A stretch of 64,000 nucleotides of DNA from Thiodiazotropha sp037384425 (GCA_037384425.1 JARROA010000022.1:30231-94230), one strand, 5' to 3'; counted from the stretch's first letter, positions 34,430-43,903 are shown. Program-made: numbers and translations. Notes: generated from the sequence alone by a model not told the origin.

Positions 34430-34687
34430 TTTCGTGCTCCTGCTATTTCTACAGCAGAACTCAGCTGCAGATTCAATGGGATCTCACAAAGACAATAGAC
34501 AATCGTATCAATCCATAGACACAAACCAGCCATGACGAAAAGGCAGCGCGGCTCAGCCCCGCCTGCCAACGGAACACCACTGCCGTTTCCGTCGATAGCA
34601 ACGTGTCAATTACGAAGCCAAACTCTCCACGCAGATCATCTCAGCATCGCTCGAGCCCTATAGCGCCTGGCAGAGCCGCCAAGGCAC

Positions 34688-35272
34688 TTATCTCAGGCCA
34701 TCGATATCAACAGAATGTTGAACCAAAACCTGGCGTTTGATCGCAGCAATATCGACTGTTGCAAGGTAGCGCTCGATATTGGGATAGAAGCTGGCGTGAT
34801 AGCCATAGCCGCCGTTGACAAACTCGTCGATGGCCTGCTGTCTGGGCCAGTTCTGAAACACCATGCGGTACATGGCGGCCACCACGCCGGTACGGTCGCT
34901 ACCATGCCAGCAATGGATGAGGATCGGCTTTTTGGCCTCGGCGATAGCGCGTAATGCCGCCACAATAAAGCGATCATCGATCTCCCCCGCGTTGACGGGC
35001 ACATGATAGAGCTTGAGCCGGGTACCCTCGGCATCGTCCTCGTCGGAGTGGAACTCGCGCAAGTTGAGGACAGAGTGCACTCCCATCGCCTCCAGCGCGA
35101 CCATTTCCTCGTCATCCGGTTGTTTGGAGCGGTAGACCTGGTCATCGAGACGGTAGAAGTTATCCAGTTCGATACCCAGCATCGGCTGCGCCCACTCCAG
35201 CGGCCGGGCACGAACATCCGCCTGCAACACTGCGGGAGACAGCAGGACCAGCATCAGAATCCATCGCAGCAT
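34688..35272 (-). CDS. exported dual-specificity/tyrosine phosphatase
   Basis: 194 residues from the ATG at 35272, which follows a strong GAGGAGAAAG and begins a signal peptide (WILMLVLLSPAVLQAD). The enzyme domain has the P-loop PILIHCWHGSDRTGVVAA (HCx5R with following T-G) and the supporting SVLNLREFHSDE and VPVNAGEIDD segments, as in the DSP/PTEN-like family of bacterial exported phosphatases. A much longer frame continues upstream through fabA but is only a shadow. It is convergent with the signalling cassette, which also encodes a phosphatase domain of the same superfamily. Confidence 0.88.
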   Translation of the reverse strand: MLRWILMLVLLSPAVLQADVRARPLEWAQPMLGIELDNFYRLDDQVYRSKQPDDEEMVALEAMGVHSVLNLREFHSDEDDAEGTRLKLYHVPVNAGEIDDRFIVAALRAIAEAKKPILIHCWHGSDRTGVVAAMYRMVFQNWPRQQAIDEFVNGGYGYHASFYPNIERYLATVDIAAIKRQVLVQHSVDIDGLR

Positions 35273-35416
35273 CTTTCTCTCCTCCTCTTCCTTGTTTCCG
35301 GGTTGAGTATACCCAGGCGTGGGCCTCGATGAACAGGCAAGCGATTTGACAGCCCCCTGCGGAAGCAGGGAAACTATGCCGTTTTTCGGGTGCTTACAGC
35401 GAGAGGCAAGCCAATC

Positions 35417-35932
35417 ATGAGCCGACAGAACTCCTTTAACCGCGATGAACTGCTGCTTTGCGGCCATGGCGAAATGTTCGGCCCCGGCAACGCCCAGCTG
35501 CCGACCCCCAACATGCTGATGCTCGACCGCATCGTCAAAATCGCGGATGAAGGCGGCGCCTACGGCAAAGGGGAGATCCTGGCCGAACTCGACATCAACC
35601 CCGATCTCTGGTTCTTCGACTGCCATTTTCCCGGCGACCCGGTGATGCCGGGCTGCCTCGGCCTCGATGCCATGTGGCAGCTGGTCGGCTTCTTCCTGGC
35701 CTGGATCGGCAACCCGGGCCACGGCCGCGCCCTGGGTGTCGGCGAGGTCAAATTCACCGGCCAGGTGCTGCCGAGCGCCAAGCAGGTCACCTACCACATC
35801 GATATCAAGCGGGTCATCACCCGCAAGCTGGTGCTCGGCGTTGCCGACGGTGTGATGAAGGTGGACGGCCGCGAGATCTACACCGCGAAGGACCTCCGGG
35901 TCGGTCTCTTCACCTCCACCGACAATTTCTAG
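35417..35932 (+). CDS. fabA: 3-hydroxydecanoyl-ACP dehydratase/isomerase
   Basis: 171 residues. Dehydrates 3-hydroxyacyl-ACP and isomerises trans-2- to cis-3-decenoyl-ACP for anaerobic unsaturated fatty acid synthesis. The hot-dog fold has the active-site His in WFFDCHFPGDPVMPGCLGLDAMWQ and the family N-terminus ELLLCGHGEMFGPGNAQLPTPNMLMLDRI. The ATG at 35417 gives the usual length; the frame extends nine codons further. fabB, its common partner, is not adjacent. Confidence 0.95.
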   Translation: MSRQNSFNRDELLLCGHGEMFGPGNAQLPTPNMLMLDRIVKIADEGGAYGKGEILAELDINPDLWFFDCHFPGDPVMPGCLGLDAMWQLVGFFLAWIGNPGHGRALGVGEVKFTGQVLPSAKQVTYHIDIKRVITRKLVLGVADGVMKVDGREIYTAKDLRVGLFTSTDNF

Positions 35933-35941
35933 CCACGGCCG

Positions 35942-37177
35942 ATGGCCACGCTGCAGGGGCTCAGCGGTCTCATCCTCTTCCCCCTGCTGGCCTGGCTGAT
36001 CAGCGAAAACCGCCGCGCCTTCGACTGGCGGGTACCGGTCGCCGGCCTCGCCCTGCAACTGATCCTGGCCTTGCTGCTGCTCAAGCTGCCCCTGTTCCAG
36101 CAGCTCTTCATCGGCCTCAACCGCGCTCTGCTGAGCGTGCAACAAGCCACCGAGGCGGGCACACGTTTCGTCTTCGGCTATCTGGGCGGCGCCGAGACCC
36201 CCTTTCTCGAAAGCGGCCCCGGCAGCAGCTTCATCCTCGCCTTTCGCGCCCTGCCGCTGGTGCTGGTGATGAGCGCGCTGTCCGCCCTACTGTTTCACTG
36301 GCGCGTGCTGCCGCTGCTGGTCGGCCTGTTTGCACGCCTGCTGCAACACAGCCTCAATGTCAGCGGCGCGTTGGGCCTGGGGGCCGCCGCCAATGTCTTT
36401 GTCGGCATGGTGGAATCGCCGCTGCTGATCCGCCCCTACCTGGCCCGACTCACCCGCAGCGAGCTGTTCAGCCTGATGACCCTCGGCATGGCCACCATCG
36501 CCGGCACGGTGCTGGCGCTCTACGCAGGTTTTCTTGAGGGAGTGATCCCCGATCCGCTGGGCCATCTGCTCACTGCATCACTGATCTCGGCGCCGGCGGC
36601 AGTGATGATCTCGCGCTTGATGGTGCCCGAAACCGACGCCGGCACGAGCGCCGAACGGATCACCCTGCAGCCCGCCAACAGCAGCATGGAAGCGATCGCC
36701 CAGGGCACGCTCGAAGGACTGCGTCTGCTTGGCCATATCATCGGCCTGCTGGTGGTACTGGTGGCCCTGGTCAGCCTGTTCAATCAGCTCGTCGGCCTGC
36801 TGCCCGAGGTGGCGGATGAACCGCTCAGCCTGCAACGCCTGCTCGGGTGGATGATGGCGCCGCTGGCCTGGCTGATGGGTGTCCCCTGGTCGGAGGCGAC
36901 CACCGCCGGCGCCCTGCTCGGCACCAAGACCGTGCTCAACGAACTGCTCGCTTACCTGCAGATGAGGGAGGTGGATCTGAGCGAGCACAGCCGCTTGATC
37001 ATGACCTACGCCCTGTGCGGTTTCGCCAATTTCGGCAGCCTCGGTATCATGCTCGGCGGCCTTGGCGCCATGGTGCCGGAGCGTCGCGCCGAGATCGTCG
37101 CTCTGGGCATGAAGTCGATCGTCGCCGGCACCCTGGCCACACTACTGACCGGCACCGTGGCCGGGTTGGTGTGGTGA
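35942..37177 (+). CDS. concentrative nucleoside transporter, NupC/CNT family
   Basis: 411 residues, an integral membrane protein with about ten helices. The N-terminal pattern (WLISENRRAFDWRVPVAGLALQL) and internal signatures GAANVFVGMVESPLLIRPYL, SELFSLMTLGMATIAGTVLALY and YALCGFANFGSLGIMLGGLGAM are those of CNT nucleoside:cation symporters. It begins nine bases after fabA and may be co-transcribed with it, an unusual pairing. It should import nucleosides using H+ or Na+. Confidence 0.92.
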   Translation: MATLQGLSGLILFPLLAWLISENRRAFDWRVPVAGLALQLILALLLLKLPLFQQLFIGLNRALLSVQQATEAGTRFVFGYLGGAETPFLESGPGSSFILAFRALPLVLVMSALSALLFHWRVLPLLVGLFARLLQHSLNVSGALGLGAAANVFVGMVESPLLIRPYLARLTRSELFSLMTLGMATIAGTVLALYAGFLEGVIPDPLGHLLTASLISAPAAVMISRLMVPETDAGTSAERITLQPANSSMEAIAQGTLEGLRLLGHIIGLLVVLVALVSLFNQLVGLLPEVADEPLSLQRLLGWMMAPLAWLMGVPWSEATTAGALLGTKTVLNELLAYLQMREVDLSEHSRLIMTYALCGFANFGSLGIMLGGLGAMVPERRAEIVALGMKSIVAGTLATLLTGTVAGLVW

Positions 37178-37197
37178 GCATCAATTGAAGAGAATTT

Positions 37198-37346
37198 ATA
37201 TAACGCAAAGGACGCAAAGTGATTTAATCAGGTGCAATCTGATTCAGGCCGACAATAATTCAACTCTATGGTGGGGCAGGGCCCCACTAATACCCCGTCG
37301 ATAGCCTTCTCGATCTTTGCGCTTCATTGCGTGCTTTGCGTTATAT
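37198..37346. repeat. long palindromic element with CGCAAAG ends and nested GTGGGGC copy
   Basis: ATATAACGCAAAGGACGCAAAG at the left end is mirrored by CTTTGCGCTTCATTGCG...CTTTGCGTTATAT at the right end. Inside, at 37268-37290, sits a GTGGGGCAGGGCCCCAC palindrome of the family at 7139. The element fills almost the whole gap before the aldolase/SDR gene. Confidence 0.65.
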
Positions 37347-37377
37347 TCTTCCCCTTGAATCACTCCAGGAGCACCCA

Positions 37378-39348
37378 ATGAAAAGCCTGTGGAACGACAG
37401 CGAAGCCGCCCGTTGCGAAAGCGAACTCGACCTGCGCGTCTACAGCTCGCGTCTGCTGGGCTCCGATCCCTCGCTGGTACTCCATGGCGGCGGCAACACC
37501 TCGGTCAAGCTGATGCAGAACGACCTCTTCGGCGAAGCGGAGGAGATCCTCTTTGTGAAAGGCAGTGGCTGGGACCTGGCCACCATCGAGGCGCCGGGCT
37601 TCACCCCGGTGCGCATGGCCCATCTGCTGAGACTGGCACAGCTGGAGTCACTGCCGGACAGCGAGATGGTCAACCAATTGAAGACCCATCAGACCCGTGC
37701 CTCGGCCCCCACCGCCTCGGTGGAGGCGATCCTGCACGCGGTGCTGCCCTACCGCTATGTCGACCACACCCACGCCGACGCCATAGTCACCCTCACCAAC
37801 ACCGCCGACGGGGAGGCGCGCATCCGTGAACTCTACGGCGACCGGCTGGTGGTGATCCCCTACGTCATGCCCGGCTTCGACCTGGCGCGCACGGTGGCGG
37901 AGCGCTTTCCCCGCGAGGCCCACTCGGGCACCCTCGGTATGGTGCTGATGAACCACGGCCTCTTCACCTTCGGCGACACGGCGCAGGAGTCCTATGAACG
38001 CATGATCCGCCTGGTGGACGAGGCTGAGCGCTACCTCCAGGAAAAGGGTGCCTGGACCCTGGAGCCGACGGCCCGGGAGACCGGCATCGACTACCCGGCC
38101 CTGGCTGAATTACGCCGCAACATCAGCGATGTGGCCGGCTTTCCCGTGATCCTGGCGAGCCACCGCACGCCGACGGCGATGAGTTTCTGCCAACGCGAAG
38201 ACCTGGAGACGATCTCCCAGCGCGGCCCCGCTACCCCCGACCATGTGATCCGCACCAAGCGCCTGCCCATGCTGGGCGCACAGGTGATCGACTATGTGGC
38301 GGCCTACCAGCACTACTTCGAGACCTATGCCCCCCAGGCACGCACACCGGTTGAGATGCTCGACCCGGCGCCCCGGGTGGTCCTCGACCCGACTCTGGGC
38401 ATGCTGAGCGTCGGGCGCAGCAACCGCGAAGCCGGCATCGTTGCCGATATCTACGCTCACACCATGGAGATCATTCAACGGGCCGAGCGGCTCGGCGGCT
38501 GGCAGGCTCTGTCGGCCAGGGATATTTTCGAGGTGGAGTACTGGGAACTAGAACAGGCGAAGCTGCGCAAGCCCGGATCACCACCCCCCTTCCAGGGTGA
38601 AGTGGCGCTGGTCACCGGTGCCGCATCCGGCATCGGTCGCGCCTGTGCGGAATCGCTGTTGAAACGGGGTGCCGCAGTGGTGGGTCTCGATCTCGATCCG
38701 GCCATCGCCTACCTTCACGACGACAACGACGCTTTCCTCGGCATCGCCTGCGACGTCACCGATGCAACAGCGATTCAAGGCGCCCTGCAGCAGACCCTGC
38801 TCCGTTTCGGCGGACTTGACATGCTGGTGCTCAATGCCGGCATCTTCCCCGGCGGCTGCCCGGTGGCCGAGTTGGGCGACGAAGTCTGGCGTCGGGTCAT
38901 GCAGGTCAACCTGGACGCCAACCTGCGACTACTGCGCGAGACTCACGCCTATCTCAAACTGGCCCCCAAAAGCGGTCGCGTGGTAGTCATCGGATCGAAG
39001 AACGTGACCGCACCGGGACAGGGCGCTGCCGCCTACTCCGCCGCCAAGGCGGCGCTGAATCAATTGGCACGGGTGACGGCCCTGGAGTGGGCGCCCGATG
39101 GTATCCGCATCAACAGCCTGCATCCCGACGCCGTCTTCGACACCGGCATCTGGACCGAGGAGGTTTTGGCCGCGCGCGCCGCCCACTACGGCATGACGGT
39201 GGAGGCCTACAAAAAACGCAACCTGCTACGCACCGAGATCACCAGCCACGACGTGGCGGAGCTGGTGTGTGAACTCTGCGATCGCCGCTTCGCCAAGACT
39301 ACCGGCGCACAGATTCCGGTGGATGGGGGAAATGATCGGGTTATTTAA
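37378..39348 (+). CDS. bifunctional class II aldolase/short-chain dehydrogenase
   Basis: 656 residues from the ATG at 37378. Residues about 10-400 are a class II aldolase/adducin-type domain (VLHGGGNTSVKLM, a zinc-binding region with DHTHADAIV and MNHGLFTFGDTAQESYE). Residues about 410-656 are a short-chain dehydrogenase with the nucleotide motif TGAASGIGRA and catalytic YSAAKAALNQ. This fusion matches the rhamnulose-1-phosphate aldolase/alcohol dehydrogenase family, acting on sugar phosphates or related aldehydes. No other sugar gene is nearby, so the substrate is open. Confidence 0.9.
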   Translation: MKSLWNDSEAARCESELDLRVYSSRLLGSDPSLVLHGGGNTSVKLMQNDLFGEAEEILFVKGSGWDLATIEAPGFTPVRMAHLLRLAQLESLPDSEMVNQLKTHQTRASAPTASVEAILHAVLPYRYVDHTHADAIVTLTNTADGEARIRELYGDRLVVIPYVMPGFDLARTVAERFPREAHSGTLGMVLMNHGLFTFGDTAQESYERMIRLVDEAERYLQEKGAWTLEPTARETGIDYPALAELRRNISDVAGFPVILASHRTPTAMSFCQREDLETISQRGPATPDHVIRTKRLPMLGAQVIDYVAAYQHYFETYAPQARTPVEMLDPAPRVVLDPTLGMLSVGRSNREAGIVADIYAHTMEIIQRAERLGGWQALSARDIFEVEYWELEQAKLRKPGSPPPFQGEVALVTGAASGIGRACAESLLKRGAAVVGLDLDPAIAYLHDDNDAFLGIACDVTDATAIQGALQQTLLRFGGLDMLVLNAGIFPGGCPVAELGDEVWRRVMQVNLDANLRLLRETHAYLKLAPKSGRVVVIGSKNVTAPGQGAAAYSAAKAALNQLARVTALEWAPDGIRINSLHPDAVFDTGIWTEEVLAARAAHYGMTVEAYKKRNLLRTEITSHDVAELVCELCDRRFAKTTGAQIPVDGGNDRVI

Positions 39349-39709
39349 TTTCCCGATTATCAAGTCTGCTTGACCATGAGAAGGTAGGCCTGTGAGTCGT
39401 GAAAAGGGGATGATAGTATTGAGTTTTGAGTTGTCAGAGCCACACCGACCTTCCCGGTCTCGAGTCTACTGTCCGATAAATAACTTGTGTCCGAACATGA
39501 CTGGACCTTACCTTGAGCCATTCTCAGGGCACTGAAATCGAACTTATTTGTTGGTCAGGACTTCAGTAACGCTTTTTCGGCAAAGAATCAGGAAGCGATA
39601 ATGGAAATATGCGTCGTGAGCAAAGCGTACCCATCCACTCAAAACTGCAGGAGGGCCCCCGATTCATATGGTTAAGTAAAGTGGGCAACCGGATTTCATC
39701 AAATAAAAC
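39349..39709. other. intergenic region with no recognised gene
   Basis: 361 bases between the aldolase/SDR gene and oxyR, which converge here. A short frame at 39609-39809 overlaps the oxyR end and is not credible. No clear terminator or repeat was seen. Confidence 0.5.
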
Positions 39710-40660
39710 CTACCCCACCGCCGTCTCGATCAGAATCGGCTCTTCCACCAAATCGACCCCCGGTAACTTGCAGGCCCGGATCGACTCCCACAGCAGGTTG
39801 ATCGCCTGAGGTCTGGGGAAGCTCTTACGCCAGGCCAGGGCCACCCGGCGTTGTGACTCCTGGGCCTCCAGCGGCTTGGCCGTCAACAGATCCCAGGGCA
39901 CATGATTCAGACCGACAGCCGTATCCGGCAATACAGTGACGCCGATGCCGCTGGCCACCATGTAGCGGATGGTCTCCAGCGAACCGCCTTCCAGGTTGCG
40001 CTGCAGGCCGCCGTCACTGATGTTCTTCTGCTGACAATCGGGACAGATGCGCAACACCTGGTCGCGAAAACAGTGCCCGTCACCCAGCACCGACTCCTGC
40101 TGCAGCTGTTCGGGGCGAATCCTGTCCTGATTCGCGAGGGGATGGGTCTTGGGCATGAGCACGGAGAATCCCTCGTCATAGAGTGGTCGGGTCTGAATCC
40201 CCGGTTCATCGAAAGGGTAGGAGATGATGATGACGTCCAGGTCACCCCGCTTGAGCTGATCGGAGAGGACCGAAGTGAAGTGCTCGCGGATGATCAGCGG
40301 CATGCCCTTGGCCCGCTTGGCCAGGATCGGCACCAGGTGAGGAAACAGGTAGGGGCCGACGGTGTAGATCGCACCCACCCGCAGGGGACCGGCCAGCTGA
40401 TCCTTGCTCTGGCTCGCCAGTTCGCGAATGACGCCTGCCTCCTCCAGCACCCGCTGTGCCTGGGCCACGATACGCTCGCCGGCCGGCGTCAGGCTCACTT
40501 CGCCCTGGCCACGCTCGAACAGGCCGACGCCCAGCTCCTCTTCCAGCTTCTTCACCGCCACGCTGAGTGTGGGTTGGCTGACGAAACAGGACTCCGCCGC
40601 GTGGCCGAAATGGCGCTCGCGGGCAACGGCAACGATGTAGCGAAGTTCACTCAGTGTCAT
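39710..40660 (-). CDS. oxyR: LysR-type hydrogen peroxide sensor OxyR
   Basis: 316 residues from the ATG at 40660. The N-terminal LysR helix-turn-helix begins MTLSELRYIVAVARERHFGHAAESCFVSQ. The redox site is visible as GDGHCFRDQVLRICPDC, with the two cysteines about nine residues apart as in E. coli OxyR (Cys199/Cys208); a third nearby Cys (PDC) is extra. It should sense peroxide and activate antioxidant genes. It is divergent from cpdA across 237 bases. No katG or ahp gene is in the window. Confidence 0.93.
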   Translation of the reverse strand: MTLSELRYIVAVARERHFGHAAESCFVSQPTLSVAVKKLEEELGVGLFERGQGEVSLTPAGERIVAQAQRVLEEAGVIRELASQSKDQLAGPLRVGAIYTVGPYLFPHLVPILAKRAKGMPLIIREHFTSVLSDQLKRGDLDVIIISYPFDEPGIQTRPLYDEGFSVLMPKTHPLANQDRIRPEQLQQESVLGDGHCFRDQVLRICPDCQQKNISDGGLQRNLEGGSLETIRYMVASGIGVTVLPDTAVGLNHVPWDLLTAKPLEAQESQRRVALAWRKSFPRPQAINLLWESIRACKLPGVDLVEEPILIETAVG

Positions 40661-40897
40661 AAACCCTAGTGTAGACGACCTAATGAAAATCACTATCAAT
40701 AGCGGAAAGTGTTAACACCTCGGCAAAAATCGTCTAAAAATGGTGAAAAACCTCCTAAGTTGAGGGCAAATCAGAAAAAAAGCGTGACTTTGGTTTTTTT
40801 ACTTTCATTAAAACTGATCTAATATTACCTGAGACAAACAGAGCGGGCCTGCCGGCTCTTTTCCGCTGTCCAGTAAAGAGCGACCCGAAAGTTCGAC

Positions 40898-41749
40898 ATG
40901 TATCGCGTTATGCGCAGCAGTTCAGACAACCAGATTACAGTGCTCGGAAAGGTGCCGGAGAAAAATTTGAAGGTACTGCAACTGACGGACAGCCATCTCT
41001 ACGCTGATCCCTCCCGCTGCCTCCTTGGTATCAACACCCTTGAGACCTTTGACCAGGTACTCGCACAGGCCCTGCACGAGCAGGGCACTCCCGATCTGCT
41101 GCTCGCCACCGGCGATCTGGTACACGACGCTTCCGACAGTGGATACAAACGCCTGCTGGGCCGCCTCAAGCTGACCGGTGTCCCGACCTATTGCCTGCCG
41201 GGAAATCACGATTTGCCACAGAAGATGAAGCAGATCCTGAACCAGGAGAACGTCCACACCCTGCCCAGCGTGCAGGCCCAGGGTTGGTCGCTGATCTTTC
41301 TCGACTCGACCATTCCGGGCAACGAAAACGGCAATCTCGACAAGCATGAGATGGAACTGCTGCAGCTGCTGCTCGAGGCCCATCCTGACAAGCACACCCT
41401 GATCTGCATGCATCACCACCCTTTACCCGTGGGCAGCCGCTGGATGGACACCATGGTATTGAAGAATCCCGATCAACTGTTCGGTCTTCTGCAGCACCAT
41501 CCCCAGGTCAAGGCGCTCCTCTGCGGCCACATCCACCAGGAGTACGAGGGCGAATGCAACGGTGTGCGCCTGATCGGTACTCCGTCGACCTGTGTCCAGT
41601 TCATCTCCGGTCAGGACGACTTCGGTATCGATGCCTGTCCTCCCGGTTATCGTTGGCTCGATCTGCGGCCCGACGGTTCGATCGAGACCGGACTCGGCCT
41701 GCTGCCGGAAATTCCCTCCGGACTCGATCTGGCCTCGATGGGCTACTGA
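40898..41749 (+). CDS. cpdA: 3',5'-cyclic AMP phosphodiesterase CpdA
   Basis: 283 residues of the calcineurin-like metallophosphoesterase fold. Metal motifs: LQLTDSHLYAD (D-x-H), LLATGDLVHDAS (GD), LPGNHDLP (GNH), CMHHHPLPVGS and LCGHIHQEYEG (GHxH). The pattern and length match CpdA, which lowers cAMP. An ATG four codons downstream (40910) is an alternative start. It is divergent from oxyR. Confidence 0.92.
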   Translation: MYRVMRSSSDNQITVLGKVPEKNLKVLQLTDSHLYADPSRCLLGINTLETFDQVLAQALHEQGTPDLLLATGDLVHDASDSGYKRLLGRLKLTGVPTYCLPGNHDLPQKMKQILNQENVHTLPSVQAQGWSLIFLDSTIPGNENGNLDKHEMELLQLLLEAHPDKHTLICMHHHPLPVGSRWMDTMVLKNPDQLFGLLQHHPQVKALLCGHIHQEYEGECNGVRLIGTPSTCVQFISGQDDFGIDACPPGYRWLDLRPDGSIETGLGLLPEIPSGLDLASMGY

Positions 41750-41791
41750 GCGCGAACCTCACTCTCTTCCTGCCACCACAAACCTTTTCCT

Positions 41792-42499
41792 TTACAGGCG
41801 TACCGGCACCTCGCCTGCGACTTGCATGCTCTGCGGCTCATGCTGAATACGCAGGGCCAACAGTTCAACACCCTGTTCCGCTACCTTGCGCAGGGTCTCG
41901 CCATAGGTCGGATCGATTTCGTCTGCCGGCTTGAAAAAACGCCCTTCGGGCCGGTTGAGGGCAAACACCATCACGCCTCGAAAACCCGCCTCGCAGGCAT
42001 GACTCAACAGCTGAAGATGCTTGCGGCCGCGCTCGGTCACCGCATCGGGAAAGGCCAAGGCCTGATCCTGCCACAGAGTCACGTTTTTAACCTCGATCCA
42101 GGCATCCGACCGTCGTCCACTGCTGAGCAGCAGATCGAAGCGGGCCCGCTCCATACCTGCCGGGTCGTAGGTCACTTCACGGCGAATTTGCCGATAACCG
42201 CGCAGGCTCTTGACCAGCCCTTCACGAATCGCCTCTTCCACTACGGGATTGGTACGGCCGGTGTGCACACCGATCCAGCCCTGCCCCATATCGACCCGTT
42301 CAAGGGTCCAGGCCAACTTGCGACGGGGATTGTCACTGTAGCTGACCTGCGCGGGGGCACCCTCCTCCCAGCACCCTTGCATGCTGCCGGTATTGGGACA
42401 ATGGGCGGTAATCCGTCGACCGTCGTCGAGCACCACATCGGCCAGGAAACGCTTGTAACGCTTCAGAATCCGACCTGTGAACAATGGAGGTAACTGCAT
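41792..42499 (-). CDS. sfsA: DNA-binding/sugar fermentation stimulation protein SfsA
   Basis: 235 residues from the ATG at 42499 (MQLPPLFTGRILKRYKRFLADV), the family's usual start; the longer frame to 42550 adds a poor leader. SfsA motifs: AHCPNTGSMQGC, WIGVHTGRTNPVVEEAI, FDLLLSSGRRSDAWIEVKNVTL (nuclease-like DE-x-E-x-K core) and FPDAVTERGRKHLQLLSHA. The family has a nuclease-like fold and has been linked to sugar metabolism, but its role is unsettled. It is convergent with cpdA. Confidence 0.95.
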   Translation of the reverse strand: MQLPPLFTGRILKRYKRFLADVVLDDGRRITAHCPNTGSMQGCWEEGAPAQVSYSDNPRRKLAWTLERVDMGQGWIGVHTGRTNPVVEEAIREGLVKSLRGYRQIRREVTYDPAGMERARFDLLLSSGRRSDAWIEVKNVTLWQDQALAFPDAVTERGRKHLQLLSHACEAGFRGVMVFALNRPEGRFFKPADEIDPTYGETLRKVAEQGVELLALRIQHEPQSMQVAGEVPVRL

Positions 42500-42762
42500 G
42501 GGGACTTTGCATGGTGTCTGGTGGAGACATAAACTAGGGACTGTTAACACTATTTCAATAGGCTCTGCCGGAGCTGTTTTGAGTCCAGCAAGGCAGCATG
42601 AGTGATGAGCAGCCCCGCTACATGAGCGAATGATAACGCCGCCGGGCGCAAAAACAGCCCCAGTCTTTGCGGTTGCTCCTGAAACATGGCCTTTAGGACT
42701 AGTGTTGGCAGGCCCGAACAGAAGATCTCGATAATAAAACGTCCCTTCCCCGAGGACTGTAG

Positions 42763-43581
42763 ATGAAACGACAGCTTTTTCACTTCGCCCTATGCGCCAG
42801 TCTGGCCACGCCCCTTTTGGCCCAGGAATCCTATTACCCCGGCTACGGCTACCACCCGGAAGAAAACTACGACGCCGACAACACCTCGCGTCAATTCAAT
42901 TTCAATCCCGGTGACGTGATGAACGGCATGGGTAATCCCATGGGCAATTTTTTCGGCTCCTCCAACCGGCGCTACAACGACTACCCCAGCGGAGGCTATG
43001 CCCCACCGGCCTATCCCCCCGCTTACGGCTATCCCGCCTATCCTGGCTACCAGCCGGCCTATCCCGGCTATGGCTATCCAGCGCAGCCACCGGCCACTCC
43101 GGCATATCCGGCAACCGATGCAGCCCCTTCGGGTCAACCCAATCGGATGCCACCGGGTGCACAGCCCATGACGCAGCCCCCGGCCTATGGATCGGCGCCA
43201 CCCGCGGCAGCGGACTATCAGCCTAGGTTCGCGAATCCGGGCCAAGCCGACCACTTTCGCTTCCGCCCGTTGGAGGAGACGGCTCCGCCCCCGGCGCAAG
43301 CGTCTCCACAGCAGAGGCTTCCCGAGCCGGCCGTCATTCCGCAACCGCCCGAGGCTGTACCACCCACCGCGGGCTATCGGGAACCGGAACCCCTGGCGCC
43401 GCTGACCTATCCCAAATCAAACAGCTACCCGGAACCCATGGCCCCTCTCACCTATCCCGAAGCGGAGGCAACGACGCCCGCGCCCCGGGTGGAGATGCGC
43501 GACACCAGGATACAGCAGGATCCCGGCCTGAAATTCAGGCCGTTGGACAAACCGGGATACTCTTCGGAATTGGGCGAGTAG
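42763..43581 (+). CDS. exported proline/tyrosine/glycine-rich repeat protein
   Basis: 272 residues with a signal peptide (FALCASLATPLLAQE). The mature part is low complexity: repeats such as YGYPAYPGYQPAYPGYGYPAQPP in residues 85-115, and two pairs of longer repeats, EPLAPLTYPK/EPMAPLTYPE and FRFRPLEE/LKFRPLDK in the C-terminal half. No catalytic domain is seen. Composition suggests an extended surface or periplasmic protein. The 262-base gap upstream has no recognised gene. Confidence 0.8.
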   Translation: MKRQLFHFALCASLATPLLAQESYYPGYGYHPEENYDADNTSRQFNFNPGDVMNGMGNPMGNFFGSSNRRYNDYPSGGYAPPAYPPAYGYPAYPGYQPAYPGYGYPAQPPATPAYPATDAAPSGQPNRMPPGAQPMTQPPAYGSAPPAAADYQPRFANPGQADHFRFRPLEETAPPPAQASPQQRLPEPAVIPQPPEAVPPTAGYREPEPLAPLTYPKSNSYPEPMAPLTYPEAEATTPAPRVEMRDTRIQQDPGLKFRPLDKPGYSSELGE

Positions 43582-43612
43582 ACGACAGGAGCCAGCCGCT
43601 TCTCGGCAAGGC

Positions 43613-43903
43613 TCAGGCAACCGAGAACTGGGCAAAATCCTGGTAGTTGATGAATTCACAGGCGACGCCGCTCACCCGTGCGTCCGGTGGCCCCCTGCGC
43701 AGCCATTCACGCAGTGTCTCCACGGCTTCCTTGTCACCGCAGGCCACCACTTCTACACGGCCATCCATCAGGTTCCTGGCATAGCCCGTCAGACCCAGAC
43801 GCTGGGCCTCGTTCCGGGTCGAAGCCCGGAAAAAGACGCCCTGTACCCGCCCCGCCACCAGGCAGCGGATACAGAGGGTCGGAGTGTCGTTGGTCTCATT
43901 CAT
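43613..43903 (-). CDS. acylphosphatase
   Basis: 96 residues. Hydrolyses carboxyl-phosphate bonds of small acylphosphates. The family signature is complete: CLVAGRVQGVFFRASTRNEAQRLGLTGYARN, containing the catalytic Arg in VQGVFFR and Asn in ARNLMDGRVEV. The C-terminus overlaps nothing, and the start overlaps the adaptor gene stop by eight bases, so it is probably the last gene of that operon. Confidence 0.93.
   Translation of the reverse strand: MNETNDTPTLCIRCLVAGRVQGVFFRASTRNEAQRLGLTGYARNLMDGRVEVVACGDKEAVETLREWLRRGPPDARVSGVACEFINYQDFAQFSVA

Noticed and set aside
34430..34687. A possible gene remnant near 34600-34690 (YEAKLSTQIISASLEPYSAWQ)
   Set aside because: It is only a short open stretch without start or recognised homologue, too weak to call a pseudogene.
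34688..36145. A 485-codon minus-strand frame including the tyrosine phosphatase
   Set aside because: Its 5' half lies antisense to fabA and the nucleoside transporter gene, which are clear genes; the real phosphatase starts at 35272 with its own signal peptide and Shine-Dalgarno.
42550..42783. A 77-codon minus-strand ORF before the P/Y/G-rich gene
   Set aside because: It overlaps the start of the plus-strand gene and has no supported Shine-Dalgarno or domain.
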